DNA of 36,069 bases from an uncultured Methanomicrobiales archaeon (GTDB lineage: Archaea > Halobacteriota > Methanomicrobia > Methanomicrobiales > Methanospirillaceae). The stretch lies in NCBI GenBank assembly GCA_903819595.1, contig CAIJED010000087.1:1-36069 (forward strand), given 5' to 3'. Positions 25,146-34,494 of the stretch are shown piece after piece. The position numbers and the translations under genes were made by a program. The notes under the pieces were generated by a model. The model made no database searches, had not been told where the DNA came from, and saw nothing but the letters and a program-made list of their open reading frames with translations. The number at the start of each line of letters is the position of its first letter. Position 1 is the stretch's first letter.

Positions 25146-25239
25146 AGAGATTCACCGTTGCGGCGATTAACCTTTTTCACCGTGGTGGATACGTGATACC
25201 GGGGAAGATATGGACGGTACGTGCAGATTCAGGCAGGCA

Positions 25240-27390
25240 TCACTTATTCTTTGGGGATTTTCTCGCTTTTTCATGCCATATTCCCCGGTGCGAGATTAAC
25301 CATGCCTGGGCATTGCACGGTGCTTCACCCGGTTTTGGTCCTACCTTGGTGTAATTACCATCCGGGTTAAGGACCCGCATATTTACCGTATCTTTCATAT
25401 AGACTGAAAGGATGGATTCGATAATCGACCGCCGGATAACCGGGTTATTGACCGGGAAAATAATTTCAACCCGACGGTCGAGGTTTCTCGGCATCAGGTC
25501 TGCACTGCCGAGGAACACCTCTTCGTCCCCGCCATTCCGAAAGTAAAAGATCCGGGGGTGTTCGAGGAACCGTCCGACGATGCTGGAAACGTGGATATTT
25601 TCACTTAATCCGGGAACCCCGGGCAGAAGACAGCAGATACCCCGTACCTGGAGGTCAACCCTGACGCCGGCTTCCGAAGCCTGGTACAGGATATCGATGC
25701 AACGCCGGTCCACCAGTGCGTTGATCTTGAAAATAATATGGCCCCCACCATTTTTCCTGTGTAGTTCTATTTCCCGCCCGATCCGTTCAAAAAGTCCTTT
25801 CCTGATGCTGACAGGTGCAATCAGGAGCGAGCGGTATGAATGTACCCTCGAATACCCGGTGAGCGCATTGAACAGGTCCGCGACATCGGCACCAATCACG
25901 GGGTCCCTGGTGAAGAGGCCAAGGTCCGTATATATCCGGCTGGTCGAAGCGTTGTAGTTCCCGGTCCCGAGGTGAACATAACGGGCAATCCCCTCTTTCT
26001 CCTTTCTGACAACCATGCAGACCTTACTGTGAACCTTAAGGCCTGATAGCCCGTACACTACGTGTACGCCCGCCCTTTCAAGTGCCCTCGCCCACCCGAT
26101 GTTATTTTCCTCATCAAACCGGGCTTTTAGTTCGATCATCGCGGCAACGTCTTTTCCATTATCCCGTGCTTCCATCAACGCATCTACGACCGGGGAGTTC
26201 GGGCCTACGCGGTAGAGGGTCATTTTTATCGCGAGCACGTCCGGGTCTTTTGCGGCCTGTTTTAGGAAGGATACCACCGGGGAGAAACTGTCGTAGGGAT
26301 GGAAGAGGAGGATATCGCCCTTCCTGACCTCCGCGAAAATATCGGCATCACCTTCCAGCGATGATGGGACTGCCGGGACAAACGTGGTGTCTTTTAAGTC
26401 GGGTCGATCGACTCCGTACAGCTGCATTAAGTCTGCCATCCCAACCGGTGGTTCAACCCGGTAAAACATGTCCCTGCTGATACCGAGTTTTGCGGAAAGC
26501 ATTTCACATATACCTGCTGGCATTTCCGAAGAAACTTCTACCCGGACTGGGGATCCGATACGCCGGAGGTCCACACTCTCTTCGATGGCCGTTAAAAGGT
26601 CTGATGCTTCATCTTCCTCGATCTCAAAATCTGCATCGCGCGTGACCCTGAAAGGATACGCCGCAACAATTTCCATCCCCGGGAAGAGCCGGTCCAGGCA
26701 GGACGAGACCAGGTCCTCAAGAAACACGTATTTTTCTGCCAGTCTGCCCCGTTTTTTTGTCGTTTCCTGCGAAGGAATGCGTATAAGACGTGGAAACAGG
26801 TCAGTGGGCACTTTTATCCTCGCGAAGAGGTCCTCCTTCCTCACGGTGTCTCGTACTACAATGGCAAGGTTCAGTGAGAGATTGGAAATAAATGGAAACG
26901 GGTGGGACTTATCAAACGCCAGTGGTGTCAGGACTGGAAAGACCTCATGTTCGTAATATTCCCGCATTACTGCACTTTCTCTGTCAGAAAGGGCATCGAT
27001 TGGAAGTATCTCGATACCTTCGGCTTTCAGGGCCGGTACCAGGTCGCATTTCCAGCACGAGGACTGGGCTTCGAGCAATGCGGCCAGCCGTGCATGAATT
27101 TCTGCCAGTTGCTCCATGGGGCTCATCCCATCGGGAGGTGCCTCGAGCACCCCGCTTTCTACCTGTCGCTGGAGCCCTGACACTCGTACCATAAAAAACT
27201 CGTCGAGATTATTCGCAAATATGGAAAGGAACTTCACCCGTTCAAGTAACGGGTGCCTTGTATCAGACGCCTCGTCGAGGACGTGACGGTTGAACCATAT
27301 CCAGCCAATTTCGCGGTTAATATACCGGGGCCCCTGCACCGGGTCAGTTATCTTCTGATCTGGTGGATCATTTCTGCAACGAGGTGGCAT
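25240..27390 (-). CDS. ppk1: Polyphosphate kinase 1
   Basis: 716 aa, the usual size. The N-domain starts 'YINREIGWIWFNRHVLDEA' and 'FLSIFANNLDEFFMVRVSGL'. The catalytic PLD-like domains contain the phosphohistidine region 'LSGLKVHSKVCMVVR', then 'YVHLGTGNYNASTSRIYTDL', plus 'AIKMTLYRVGPNSPVVDALM' and 'RNLDRRVEIIFPV'. It makes long-chain polyphosphate from ATP, probably at the membrane. It stands alone on the minus strand between ruvC and a divergent unknown gene. With ppx/gppA and the two Pit systems it outlines phosphate storage and turnover. Confidence 0.96.
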   Translation of the reverse strand: MPPRCRNDPPDQKITDPVQGPRYINREIGWIWFNRHVLDEASDTRHPLLERVKFLSIFANNLDEFFMVRVSGLQRQVESGVLEAPPDGMSPMEQLAEIHARLAALLEAQSSCWKCDLVPALKAEGIEILPIDALSDRESAVMREYYEHEVFPVLTPLAFDKSHPFPFISNLSLNLAIVVRDTVRKEDLFARIKVPTDLFPRLIRIPSQETTKKRGRLAEKYVFLEDLVSSCLDRLFPGMEIVAAYPFRVTRDADFEIEEDEASDLLTAIEESVDLRRIGSPVRVEVSSEMPAGICEMLSAKLGISRDMFYRVEPPVGMADLMQLYGVDRPDLKDTTFVPAVPSSLEGDADIFAEVRKGDILLFHPYDSFSPVVSFLKQAAKDPDVLAIKMTLYRVGPNSPVVDALMEARDNGKDVAAMIELKARFDEENNIGWARALERAGVHVVYGLSGLKVHSKVCMVVRKEKEGIARYVHLGTGNYNASTSRIYTDLGLFTRDPVIGADVADLFNALTGYSRVHSYRSLLIAPVSIRKGLFERIGREIELHRKNGGGHIIFKINALVDRRCIDILYQASEAGVRVDLQVRGICCLLPGVPGLSENIHVSSIVGRFLEHPRIFYFRNGGDEEVFLGSADLMPRNLDRRVEIIFPVNNPVIRRSIIESILSVYMKDTVNMRVLNPDGNYTKVGPKPGEAPCNAQAWLISHRGIWHEKARKSPKNK

Positions 27391-27651
27391 TCTGTCACGT
27401 TCTCCCTGGTTTCACCGGTTACAAGTCATATCAACAAGATTATAATGATTTCCCAAAGATACCCGGAATCAATTTTTTCCCGAAAACGGGGTCAATTGGA
27501 AGAGCGCTGACAACAGGCCTCAATTGCAACGCCAGATTAACCTAATCATTGATTTTTGATGACAATAAATTACCTTACCTGATATTATTGTCAGCGAAAA
27601 GGAAAAAATGTTTAACCATCCTTGATGCAACGTGAAGTAGGTGATTATTCA

Positions 27652-28071
27652 ATGGGATATTCTGGTGACATTATGCACGACATCGTGCAAAAGGAACTGA
27701 AACGAAACTACCCTGCAAGTGAGGGATGGGTAATTTCAGATGCCCGGAAACAGGCCGGGGACATTGAAATATTTACAGTTTCACGGAGGCGGGGATCGAA
27801 CCAGGTTGCCACAGTCGGTGCAACCTTCGAAAGAATCGTCGGATCGGGTTTAGCATCAGCGTTGCTCCAGGGAAAAGCGGCACCAGCAGCCAAAAAAGGT
27901 ACATGGCATGCGAGCCTGCTGGTACCCCAGGGAACTGATGTTTCAGGTCTGCCAGGCGAAATAAAAGTAATTTTTATGCGTTCGTTCCGGTATGAAGGAA
28001 AAGACCTTCTCTGGCTCAAGCGCCCTGCCGGGAACCAGTCCGCCACACAATCATCACAGGCATCCTGCTGA
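27652..28071 (+). CDS. Hypothetical protein, soluble, unknown function
   Basis: About 139 aa from ATG 27652, preceded by GGTGAT at 8 nt; the track start at 27622 is a TTG. I do not recognise the family. The first half ('HDIVQKELKRNYPASEGWVI', then 'ARKQAGDIEIFTVSRRR') is alpha/beta-like and loosely recalls PD-(D/E)xK nucleases, but a catalytic lysine cannot be placed. An Ala/Gly-rich middle and a basic C-terminus ending in 'SQASC' follow. No membrane segment. It is convergent with the Mut7-C gene, with the stops almost touching. Confidence 0.7.
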   Translation: MGYSGDIMHDIVQKELKRNYPASEGWVISDARKQAGDIEIFTVSRRRGSNQVATVGATFERIVGSGLASALLQGKAAPAAKKGTWHASLLVPQGTDVSGLPGEIKVIFMRSFRYEGKDLLWLKRPAGNQSATQSSQASC

Positions 28072-28072
28072 T

Positions 28073-28579
28073 TCAGGCAAAGTTCATTATCTCTTTTTTT
28101 AACCGGTCGGCAAGGTCCCGTGTATGTGAACCCGCCCAGTACAGCTTCCTGCAGCGGACACACCAGTAAAACGGGATGCCGTCGCGTCGTTCCGGTGCAT
28201 AGTTTGCGCCACTGACTTCACGGGTAAGGGCAGGTATCAGTTTTTCGTTGCAGAGAGAACAGCGGGTCAGCCTGAGCCGGGGCTCCACCAGACCAAGGTC
28301 TGCGAGTCCGTGTAGTTGGGAAAGGACACACATGGGGCGGATATAAACAGCCTGACTGCCTCCCCGTTTCGCCAGCGCACGGTCCCTGGTAAGGAGGAAC
28401 CTCCCCTCGCGGAATGCGATCCCAAGGAGCAGGGTGTCTTCACCGGGGTTCCCGGGAGCGATACTGTTGGCACTCATCGTATCATATCCCATCAACCTGA
28501 GGTACCTGCAGAGTGTCCCGAGCATGCGGTCAACGAGAAGCCGGGTCTCGTTACGTTTTTTTCCCGATGTCCGTGACAA
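28073..28579 (-). CDS. Mut7-C RNase domain protein with zinc ribbon
   Basis: 168 aa. The N-terminal PIN-like Mut7-C domain is recognisable from 'RLLVDRMLGTLCRYLRLMGY' and 'GRFLLTRDRALAKR' with conserved acidic residues. The C-terminus has a zinc ribbon, 'CSLCNEKLIPA' paired with 'WCVRCRKLYWAGSH'. Family members are predicted RNases; the substrate in archaea is unknown. Its start lies inside the 3' end of the AmrS gene (29-bp overlap), indicating coupled translation. Another methionine ('MLGTLCRYL') lies downstream but would cut into the domain. Confidence 0.88.
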   Translation of the reverse strand: MSRTSGKKRNETRLLVDRMLGTLCRYLRLMGYDTMSANSIAPGNPGEDTLLLGIAFREGRFLLTRDRALAKRGGSQAVYIRPMCVLSQLHGLADLGLVEPRLRLTRCSLCNEKLIPALTREVSGANYAPERRDGIPFYWCVRCRKLYWAGSHTRDLADRLKKEIMNFA

Positions 28580-29579
28580 TTTCTATCACCTCACCACATC
28601 GTTTACAATGGTGGTTGTCAAGGCTCCTGATGGTGATGTCATAGCCGGCCCTTTCTATCAGCAGTTCACCGCACTGCGGACAATAGGTATGTTCAAACGG
28701 GTGCCGGTACACATTGCCGAGGTAGGGGAACCGAAGGCCCAGCTCTTTTGCCCGGCGGTAAATTTTTTCGAGCAGGGCAACAGGGGTGGCGGCACGGTCT
28801 GTCATATGGTAATCCGGGTGGAACCTAGTGAAATGGACCGGGGTAGACGGGCCGGTGTGTTCGATGACCCACCGGATGAGCGCGTCAATCTCATCCGGGC
28901 TGTCATTTAACCCGGGGATGATCAGGGTCACTACCTCGATGTGCATATTGAGTTCTTTTGCGAGAATTGTCGAATTAAGGACGGGCTCAAGCCTGCCTCC
29001 ACAGATTTTACGGTAAAAATCATCTGAAAATGACTTGATGTCGACGCGAAATGCGTTGAGTACCGGGGAGAGATCGCGGAGCGCTTCCTCAGTGATATAC
29101 CCGTTGGTTACATACACGGTGCCGAGCCCGTTCGTCCTGGCTAGCAGGCCCATGTCACGTGCATATTCGTGCCAGATTGTTGGTTCATTATAGGTCCATG
29201 CAATACTACTGCACCCCTGCCGGATTGCATGTGCCACACCATCCTGCGGGCTCAGTCCCGTCAGCCGGACCATGTCTCCGGTTGCCCGGGATATGTGCCA
29301 GTTCTGGCAATGTTCGCAATGAAAGTTGCAGCCGATCCCACCAAGGGAATAGCAGCGGGTGCCTGGAAGAAAATGGTAAAGGGGTTTTTTCTCAATGGGG
29401 TCAACAGCTTCTGACGTGATGAGTCCGTATGTCGTGGGATACAAGGTCCCTTTTTTATTCACCCTGACCGAACAGATCCCGCACTTCCCCTCATTGATCG
29501 TGCAACGGTGATGACAGATCGCACACCGTACGGCAAGTCCCGGTAGTTTTTCGTAGAGGGCTGCTTCATGCAACGGCAT
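28551..29579 (-). CDS. amrS: AmmeMemoRadiSam-system radical SAM enzyme (AmrS)
   Basis: 342 aa. A Cys-rich N-terminus ('CAICHHRCTINEGKCGICSV') precedes the radical SAM motif C84-x3-C88-x2-C91 ('GIGCNFHCEHCQNWHIS') and a SAM-binding barrel ('GCSSIAWTYNEPTIW'). The C-terminus carries a zinc ribbon ('YCPQCGELLIERAGYDI', 'HCKRCGEVIEI'). These features identify AmrS, normally found with AMMECR1 and Memo homologues; neither is in this window. The reaction is not established. Downstream Mut7-C overlaps it, and a zinc-ribbon gene lies 23 bp upstream, so the three may form one operon. Confidence 0.9.
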   Translation of the reverse strand: MPLHEAALYEKLPGLAVRCAICHHRCTINEGKCGICSVRVNKKGTLYPTTYGLITSEAVDPIEKKPLYHFLPGTRCYSLGGIGCNFHCEHCQNWHISRATGDMVRLTGLSPQDGVAHAIRQGCSSIAWTYNEPTIWHEYARDMGLLARTNGLGTVYVTNGYITEEALRDLSPVLNAFRVDIKSFSDDFYRKICGGRLEPVLNSTILAKELNMHIEVVTLIIPGLNDSPDEIDALIRWVIEHTGPSTPVHFTRFHPDYHMTDRAATPVALLEKIYRRAKELGLRFPYLGNVYRHPFEHTYCPQCGELLIERAGYDITIRSLDNHHCKRCGEVIEIVTDIGKKT

Positions 29580-29602
29580 TTGGTACCTCCCGTTTTTTTG
29601 CC

Positions 29603-29818
29603 TTACCTGGTAACCGTGTCGCCCGCAGAATATTCATCCGGGTTACCTTGTAATGCTTCAATGTCCTTCTCATCAACTTCAAGCACAAATGAACCGCGGT
29701 ACCCGCATTTCTTGCAGCGGTAGATCTGTCCCACATAACCGCCGGCCACTTCATACACATCAGTGCTCTGGCATTCCGGACAACACAGTATCATGAGATC
29801 CTTCTTCTCTTTTCTCAT
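29603..29818 (-). CDS. Small zinc-ribbon protein
   Basis: About 71 aa from MRKEKK (29818), or 63 aa from MILCCPEC (29794), which has AGAAGGA close upstream. A complete zinc ribbon is visible: 'CPECQSTDVYEVAGGYVG' then 'YRCKKCGYRGSFVLEVD', followed by an acidic tail. The fold resembles the ribbons of transcription factors such as TFS, but it has no other domain. Probably the first gene of the operon with amrS and the Mut7-C gene, which all contain Cys-rich metal sites. Function unknown. Confidence 0.75.
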   Translation of the reverse strand: MRKEKKDLMILCCPECQSTDVYEVAGGYVGQIYRCKKCGYRGSFVLEVDEKDIEALQGNPDEYSAGDTVTR

Positions 29819-29925
29819 GGCAATAATGCTAATCGATCGTAACACCAGGATGCGATGTATTTTGGAAGAAAAGGTGGGAGGGTAAACAATCAGGTTAATA
29901 TCCCATTTTTCCCCAACAGTACGAA

Positions 29926-30633
29926 ATGAAATCCCTCGTTATCTCTCTTGGAGGTTCTGTCCTTGTCCCGAACCTGTCCGGCCACCGCATCGCAGAGTAC
30001 GCTGCCGCCCTCAGGCAGGTCTCGGAAAAGTTCAGGGTTTTTGTGGTGGTAGGTGGTGGCGGGGAGGCGCGGAGGTATATCGAAGTAGCGAGGTCGCTCG
30101 GTGTAGACGAGGGTACCTGTGATGAGATCGGTATCCGGGTCACACGTCTCAACGCGGCGCTGCTCATTGCAGCACTCGGGGATTCCGTATACCCCCGCGT
30201 GGCGGAAGACCAGGAAAAGGCATTGGAATATGCGGTTTCCGGGCGGATTGTTGTGATGGGCGGAGTCACACCGGCCCAGACCACGGATGCGGTTTCAGCA
30301 GTACTTGCCGAACGAACGGGTGCAGATATCCTCATTAACCTTACCTCAGTTGATGGCATTTACAGTGCAGACCCAAAAACCGATCCGTCCGCAACCCGTT
30401 ATGCGCACCTGACCCCGGACCGGCTGGCAGAGATAGTGAGCGGGAGCAGGCTGAATGCAGGCTCCAACACCGTAATGGATGCAATTGCAGTAAAGATCAT
30501 CCAGCGGAGTAGTATCCCACTTCTCGTCCTCGACGGCAGGAAGCCGGAAAACCTGCCTGATGCACTCATTTTGGGCCGGTTTAGCGGAACGGTCGTGAGC
30601 AGCGGCGTCAATACACTGGTGCTCCCACTCTGA
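29926..30633 (+). CDS. pyrH: UMP kinase, archaeal type
   Basis: 235 aa amino-acid-kinase fold. 'SLVISLGGSVLVP' is the phosphate-binding loop; 'FVVVGGGGEARRYIEVARSL' and 'LINLTSVDGIYSADPKTDPS' are typical of archaeal UMP kinases, which convert UMP to UDP in pyrimidine synthesis. A TTAATAT box about 30 bp ahead of the ATG implies an almost leaderless message. It is divergent from the zinc-ribbon gene and followed by tRNA-Pro. Confidence 0.95.
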   Translation: MKSLVISLGGSVLVPNLSGHRIAEYAAALRQVSEKFRVFVVVGGGGEARRYIEVARSLGVDEGTCDEIGIRVTRLNAALLIAALGDSVYPRVAEDQEKALEYAVSGRIVVMGGVTPAQTTDAVSAVLAERTGADILINLTSVDGIYSADPKTDPSATRYAHLTPDRLAEIVSGSRLNAGSNTVMDAIAVKIIQRSSIPLLVLDGRKPENLPDALILGRFSGTVVSSGVNTLVLPL

Positions 30634-30696
30634 CCTGGGTAGGAGATAACCGGTAATTATTTGTACACTCCCATCACACCTGTTGATCCAGTACCC

Positions 30697-30771
30697 GGGG
30701 TAGTAGGGTAGCCTGGTCCATCCTAGAGCGTTTGGGACGCTTTGACGGCGGTTCGAATCCGCCCTACCCCA
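30697..30771 (+). tRNA. tRNA-Pro (UGG)
   Basis: Folds as a full cloverleaf: acceptor GGGGTAG/CTACCCC with A73, anticodon arm GAGCG-TTTGGGA-CGCTT with anticodon TGG, T-arm GGCGG-TTCGAAT-CCGCC. No intron, and CCA is not encoded. A T-run follows. It shares the interval between pyrH and nth; the track start of nth (30732) lies inside it. Confidence 0.95.
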
Positions 30772-30806
30772 TTCTTTTTCATATTTTTTATTTTTGGGAG
30801 TTGAAC

Positions 30807-31457
30807 ATGGACCGGAAAGCCGCAAGGAAAGTTTACCAGGTCTTAAACGAGCAGTACCCCGAAGCAAGCACCCATCACCGGGCAGGTGCCCCGCCGTTCG
30901 AATCCCTTATTGCAACGGTCCTCTCCGCGCAGACAACAGATAAATCAGTGGACGAGGTAATTGGCCCGTTGTTCGCGCGATATCCGGATGCTCCGGCGCT
31001 GGCAGAAGCCCGGGTCGAAGTGGTCGAACAGATCATCCATAAAACAGGATTTTACCATATGAAGGCACGGCGCATTATCGATGCGTCCAGGATGTTAGTT
31101 GAGGAGTTCGGTGGGGATGTGCCTGACACGATGGACTGCCTGCTCAGGATACCCGGGGTCGGGCGAAAAACTGCTAATATCGTCCTTTACCACTCATTCG
31201 GGAAACAGGAGGGAATAGCGGTTGATACCCATGTACTCAGGCTCTCGCAGCTGGTTGGATTTTCCGATAAGAATGATGCGGCAGGTGTTGAACAGGACCT
31301 CCTCGCCCTGTTCAGGAAAGATGAATGGGGAAAACTTACCGACCTCATGATCAGCCACGGCCGCAAGATCTGCATTGCCCGGAGACCCAGGTGTACAATC
31401 TGCCCGATAAAGCAGTTGTGTCACTATCACCGTGAATTTGTTCTGTCAGTCGTCTGA
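30807..31457 (+). CDS. nth: Endonuclease III (DNA glycosylase/AP lyase)
   Basis: 216 aa from ATG 30807 (MDRKAARKVYQVLNEQYPEA), with GGGAG upstream; the track start lies inside the tRNA and is wrong. Helix-hairpin-helix with the catalytic lysine 'LLRIPGVGRKTANIVL', catalytic aspartate 'IAVDTHVLRLSQL', and a C-terminal 4Fe-4S loop C-x6-C-x2-C-x5-C ('CIARRPRCTICPIKQLC'). It removes oxidised pyrimidines and nicks the abasic site in base-excision repair. Short, standard family length. Confidence 0.96.
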   Translation: MDRKAARKVYQVLNEQYPEASTHHRAGAPPFESLIATVLSAQTTDKSVDEVIGPLFARYPDAPALAEARVEVVEQIIHKTGFYHMKARRIIDASRMLVEEFGGDVPDTMDCLLRIPGVGRKTANIVLYHSFGKQEGIAVDTHVLRLSQLVGFSDKNDAAGVEQDLLALFRKDEWGKLTDLMISHGRKICIARRPRCTICPIKQLCHYHREFVLSVV

Positions 31458-31558
31458 TAACCAAGGGGTCGATGATACCTGCATATGGAACCGTAACCGG
31501 GACCACCTGTCGGATATCGGATGTACTTAAAGTCGTGGGGTGCGGACCGCATAAAAAA

Positions 31559-32587
31559 TCAGGTCGCCACCATTCGAAGCCCAAAAAATACAATAAATCC
31601 TATCATGGCACTGATTGGGATAGTAAAAATCCAGGCCCACATGATACTCCGTGCGACACCCCATTTTACTGCACTGGACCCGGTTGTAGACCCCACGCCC
31701 ATGATCGATGCGCATATAATCTGGGTAGTGCTGACCGGGACTCCAAATGCGGAAGCTCCGATAATCGTTCCTGCACTTGCCGTTTCAGCAGCAAAACCAT
31801 GAACCGGGCGGAGGTGAGTAATTTTATAGCCCATGGTTTTTACAATCCTCCATCCGCCTGATAATGTACCGAGGGCAATTGCACCATAACATATGAGTAT
31901 GACCCAGAGTGGCACTGGAAGATAAGCGGGGTTGGCGGTTGCCCCATAATATCCGATACTAAACAACAGGGGTGTGATAATCCCCATTGTTTTCTGGGCA
32001 TCATTGGTACCATGCGAAAAACTGTATGCGGCTGCTGAGCAGAGTTGTAATTTTTTAAAATAATGATCTGCAGTTATTTTATGGGCGGATCGTGTCAACC
32101 AGAGTACCACCGCCATGAATGCAAATCCGATACAAAGACCAATCAACGGGGAGAGGATCATAAAAGTCAGGACCAGTTCAATGGTCGACCACTGGATTGC
32201 TGCGATCCCGGCTGCCGAAATACCGGCTCCCATCAGGCCGCCGATAAGGGCATGTGACGATGACGTTGGGAGACCTATAATCCATGTAATAATATTCCAG
32301 ATAATTGCACCGGCTAGCGCCGAGAGAATAATCCAGGGTATCACGTCAACAGGGACAATATCAAGCTTAATTGTTTTACTGATGGTATTTGCAACGGCGA
32401 CTCCAAACCCAAAGACTGCGATAAAATTGAAAAATGCGGCAAAAGCAACCGCGTTTCGGGGTGATAGGACCTTGGTCGAAACCACCGTTGAAATAGAGTT
32501 TGCCGAATCATGGAAGCCGTTGGTAAAATCGAAAATAAGGGCGATAAAGATGATGAATATGATGAGAATCACAGGTGCGGGAATCAT
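31559..32587 (-). CDS. Inorganic phosphate transporter, PiT family (copy 1)
   Basis: 342 aa from ATG 32587 (MIPAPVILIIFIIFIALIFD); the track start adds a non-hydrophobic leader. About ten membrane segments; the two inverted-repeat signatures are 'DFTNGFHDSANSISTVVSTK' and 'YSFSHGTNDAQKTMGIITPL'. PiT carriers move metal-phosphate or phosphate with H+ or Na+. It is the last gene of a four-gene set and lies 29 bp after its DUF47 partner. Confidence 0.93.
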   Translation of the reverse strand: MIPAPVILIIFIIFIALIFDFTNGFHDSANSISTVVSTKVLSPRNAVAFAAFFNFIAVFGFGVAVANTISKTIKLDIVPVDVIPWIILSALAGAIIWNIITWIIGLPTSSSHALIGGLMGAGISAAGIAAIQWSTIELVLTFMILSPLIGLCIGFAFMAVVLWLTRSAHKITADHYFKKLQLCSAAAYSFSHGTNDAQKTMGIITPLLFSIGYYGATANPAYLPVPLWVILICYGAIALGTLSGGWRIVKTMGYKITHLRPVHGFAAETASAGTIIGASAFGVPVSTTQIICASIMGVGSTTGSSAVKWGVARSIMWAWIFTIPISAMIGFIVFFGLRMVAT

Positions 32588-32616
32588 ACTTGTCCTCGGA
32601 TCCTTGTTAAGTTGGA

Positions 32617-33246
32617 TTACGAATGCCGTATTGCGATATCTGAAAGCACATTCGCCACATCTTCGCAATAATCTGTTGCAACTTCCAGGTGCTCGTAAAT
32701 GTCCTTATACTTGATAATGGTAATTGCATCATTTGTTTTGAACAGGTCCATAATTGCATGGGCAAGTACGTCATCTGCAAGATTTTCGAGCCTGTTAACT
32801 TCAATACAGCGTTCTTCTATGTATTTCGGGTTTGAAATTGCCCGTATATTTTTTATTGCTCCTTCAATTTCAATCACGGATAGCCGGATCAGCTTCGAAA
32901 GTTCGATAATAGGTGAATCGGTTGACTCAATCCCATAATAAAGCATTTTTTCCGCAGAACCGTCAATATAGTCGAGTATATCATCAAGTGCGGATGCCAG
33001 TTTCGAAATTTCTTCAGGGTCGAGTGGGGTAAGGAAAGTCTGGTTAAGAGTTTCATAAATATCGTGGGTAACTTGGTCTCCCTGGTGTTCCAGCAGTTCG
33101 ATCGCGTGACGTTTCTCTTTTACATTCGTAAAATTCTCAGTGAGCGCGACCAGTTGGTTTGCACTTTCTGCAACAATCGCAACCTGCCGCTCAAAAAGGT
33201 CAAAAAACACCTTATCCTGAGGTATCAGTAACTCCCGCAGACCCAT
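32617..33246 (-). CDS. DUF47 (PhoU-like) protein (copy 1)
   Basis: 209 aa, all-helical, PhoU-like. 'IPQDKVFFDLFERQVAIVAE' and 'ELLEHQGDQVTHDIYETLNQ' are characteristic, as is 'TPLDPEEISKLASALDDILD', an acidic helix likely to bind metal ions. The family almost always accompanies PiT carriers and is thought to regulate them from the cytosolic side. It follows PiT copy 2 and precedes PiT copy 1, and is clearly paralogous to copy 2 ('TPLEPDEISRLAPALDNVLD'). Confidence 0.93.
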   Translation of the reverse strand: MGLRELLIPQDKVFFDLFERQVAIVAESANQLVALTENFTNVKEKRHAIELLEHQGDQVTHDIYETLNQTFLTPLDPEEISKLASALDDILDYIDGSAEKMLYYGIESTDSPIIELSKLIRLSVIEIEGAIKNIRAISNPKYIEERCIEVNRLENLADDVLAHAIMDLFKTNDAITIIKYKDIYEHLEVATDYCEDVANVLSDIAIRHS

Positions 33247-33298
33247 AGTTATCTATCCGGGTACTGGAGAGGACAGGTAGAAAAATATGGCGGTTTTG

Positions 33299-34489
33299 TC
33301 AGCCCGGAAAAATGATGCCGATACCAAATGCCACGACATAATACCCGGCCCAGGCACAGACAATGGCCACCGGTATCGTGATGATCCATGCGGTCATCAT
33401 CTCCCGCACGACTTTCCATTGCACCGCATTTTTACCCCGGGTTGCACCCACCCCGATGATTGCACCGTTTATTGCATGGGTGGATGATACCGGAATACCC
33501 CGTTCCGTTACACCCACAAGAATGGCACTACTGACCGTTGCGGCGCAGAATCCCTGGTACGGGCGAATTTTAGTGATACCTTTTGCCATCTTGTCTACCA
33601 CCTGCCACCCACCAAAACAGGTACCAAGGGCGATGGCGATCGCAGATGCAAGGATGACCCACAGGGGTATATCAAATGAAGACAGGACCCCGGCCGATAA
33701 TAGGAGGGCCGTAATAATACCCACCGCATGCTGGCCATCATTTGCCCCGTGAGCCGTGGCCTGCGCAAAACATGCAACTACCTGGAGGGGCTGGAAAATA
33801 CGTTTCATCCGGTCCTGCCGCGAGTGATTGAAGAGTTGCGAGATAATGATATCAAAGAAGAAGGCCCCGGTCATGGCAAATAGAGGCGAGATGAAAATAA
33901 ACAGCACAATCGCAAAAAGCCCGGTGATTTTCAGTACACCTGCAAGCATCAGGAACGGGATGATCAGTGAAAATCCGCATACCCCCCCAAGAACGATACC
34001 CATCTGGATATCTTCGTGGAATGATGCTGTGAACAGTCCGAGAATGATGGCTCCTGCCACAGCACCGATCAATCCATAGCACATGACCTGGACCACCATG
34101 TCCCAGCCGGGAAGGATAATGGCTGAAAGCCCGGCGACAGCCATGGCGGCCCCTAGCAAGCCGCCTACCATCGCATGGCTGCTGGAGATGGGAATCCCAG
34201 ACCGGGTGGCCACAAAAACGAGGATAATCGCAGCGCCCATAGCCACCACGATGGATAGTGGTGTTAAACCATTCTCCCTGACAATTGAAGTCCCGATCGT
34301 TGCCGCGACTGCTGTCGAGAACAAAAATGGTCCGGCCAGGTTACAGAGGGCGGTCGAAAAAACGGCTCGTACCGGGGAGAGGGCCCTTGTCGCGACAACA
34401 GTCGCAATTGAATGAGAGGCATCATTCAACCCGTTCACAAAGTTTAACGCGAGTGCAAGAATGATACCAAACAGGACGAAGGGTTCCAT
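33299..34489 (-). CDS. Inorganic phosphate transporter, PiT family (copy 2)
   Basis: 396 aa, longer than copy 1 mainly through extra hydrophobic segments in the middle. Signatures: 'NFVNGLNDASHSIATVVATR' and 'CFAQATAHGANDGQHAVGII'. In copy 1 the corresponding motifs differ at several positions (GFHDSANS versus GLNDASHS), so the copies are old paralogues that may differ in affinity or ion coupling. It starts 5 bp after DUF47 copy 2. Confidence 0.93.
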   Translation of the reverse strand: MEPFVLFGIILALALNFVNGLNDASHSIATVVATRALSPVRAVFSTALCNLAGPFLFSTAVAATIGTSIVRENGLTPLSIVVAMGAAIILVFVATRSGIPISSSHAMVGGLLGAAMAVAGLSAIILPGWDMVVQVMCYGLIGAVAGAIILGLFTASFHEDIQMGIVLGGVCGFSLIIPFLMLAGVLKITGLFAIVLFIFISPLFAMTGAFFFDIIISQLFNHSRQDRMKRIFQPLQVVACFAQATAHGANDGQHAVGIITALLLSAGVLSSFDIPLWVILASAIAIALGTCFGGWQVVDKMAKGITKIRPYQGFCAATVSSAILVGVTERGIPVSSTHAINGAIIGVGATRGKNAVQWKVVREMMTAWIITIPVAIVCAWAGYYVVAFGIGIIFPG

Positions 34490-34494
34490 ACAAA

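Noticed and set aside
30732-30806. N-terminal extension of endonuclease III in the ORF track
   Set aside because: It translates the 3' part of tRNA-Pro; the family start MDRKAARK at 30807 has an RBS.
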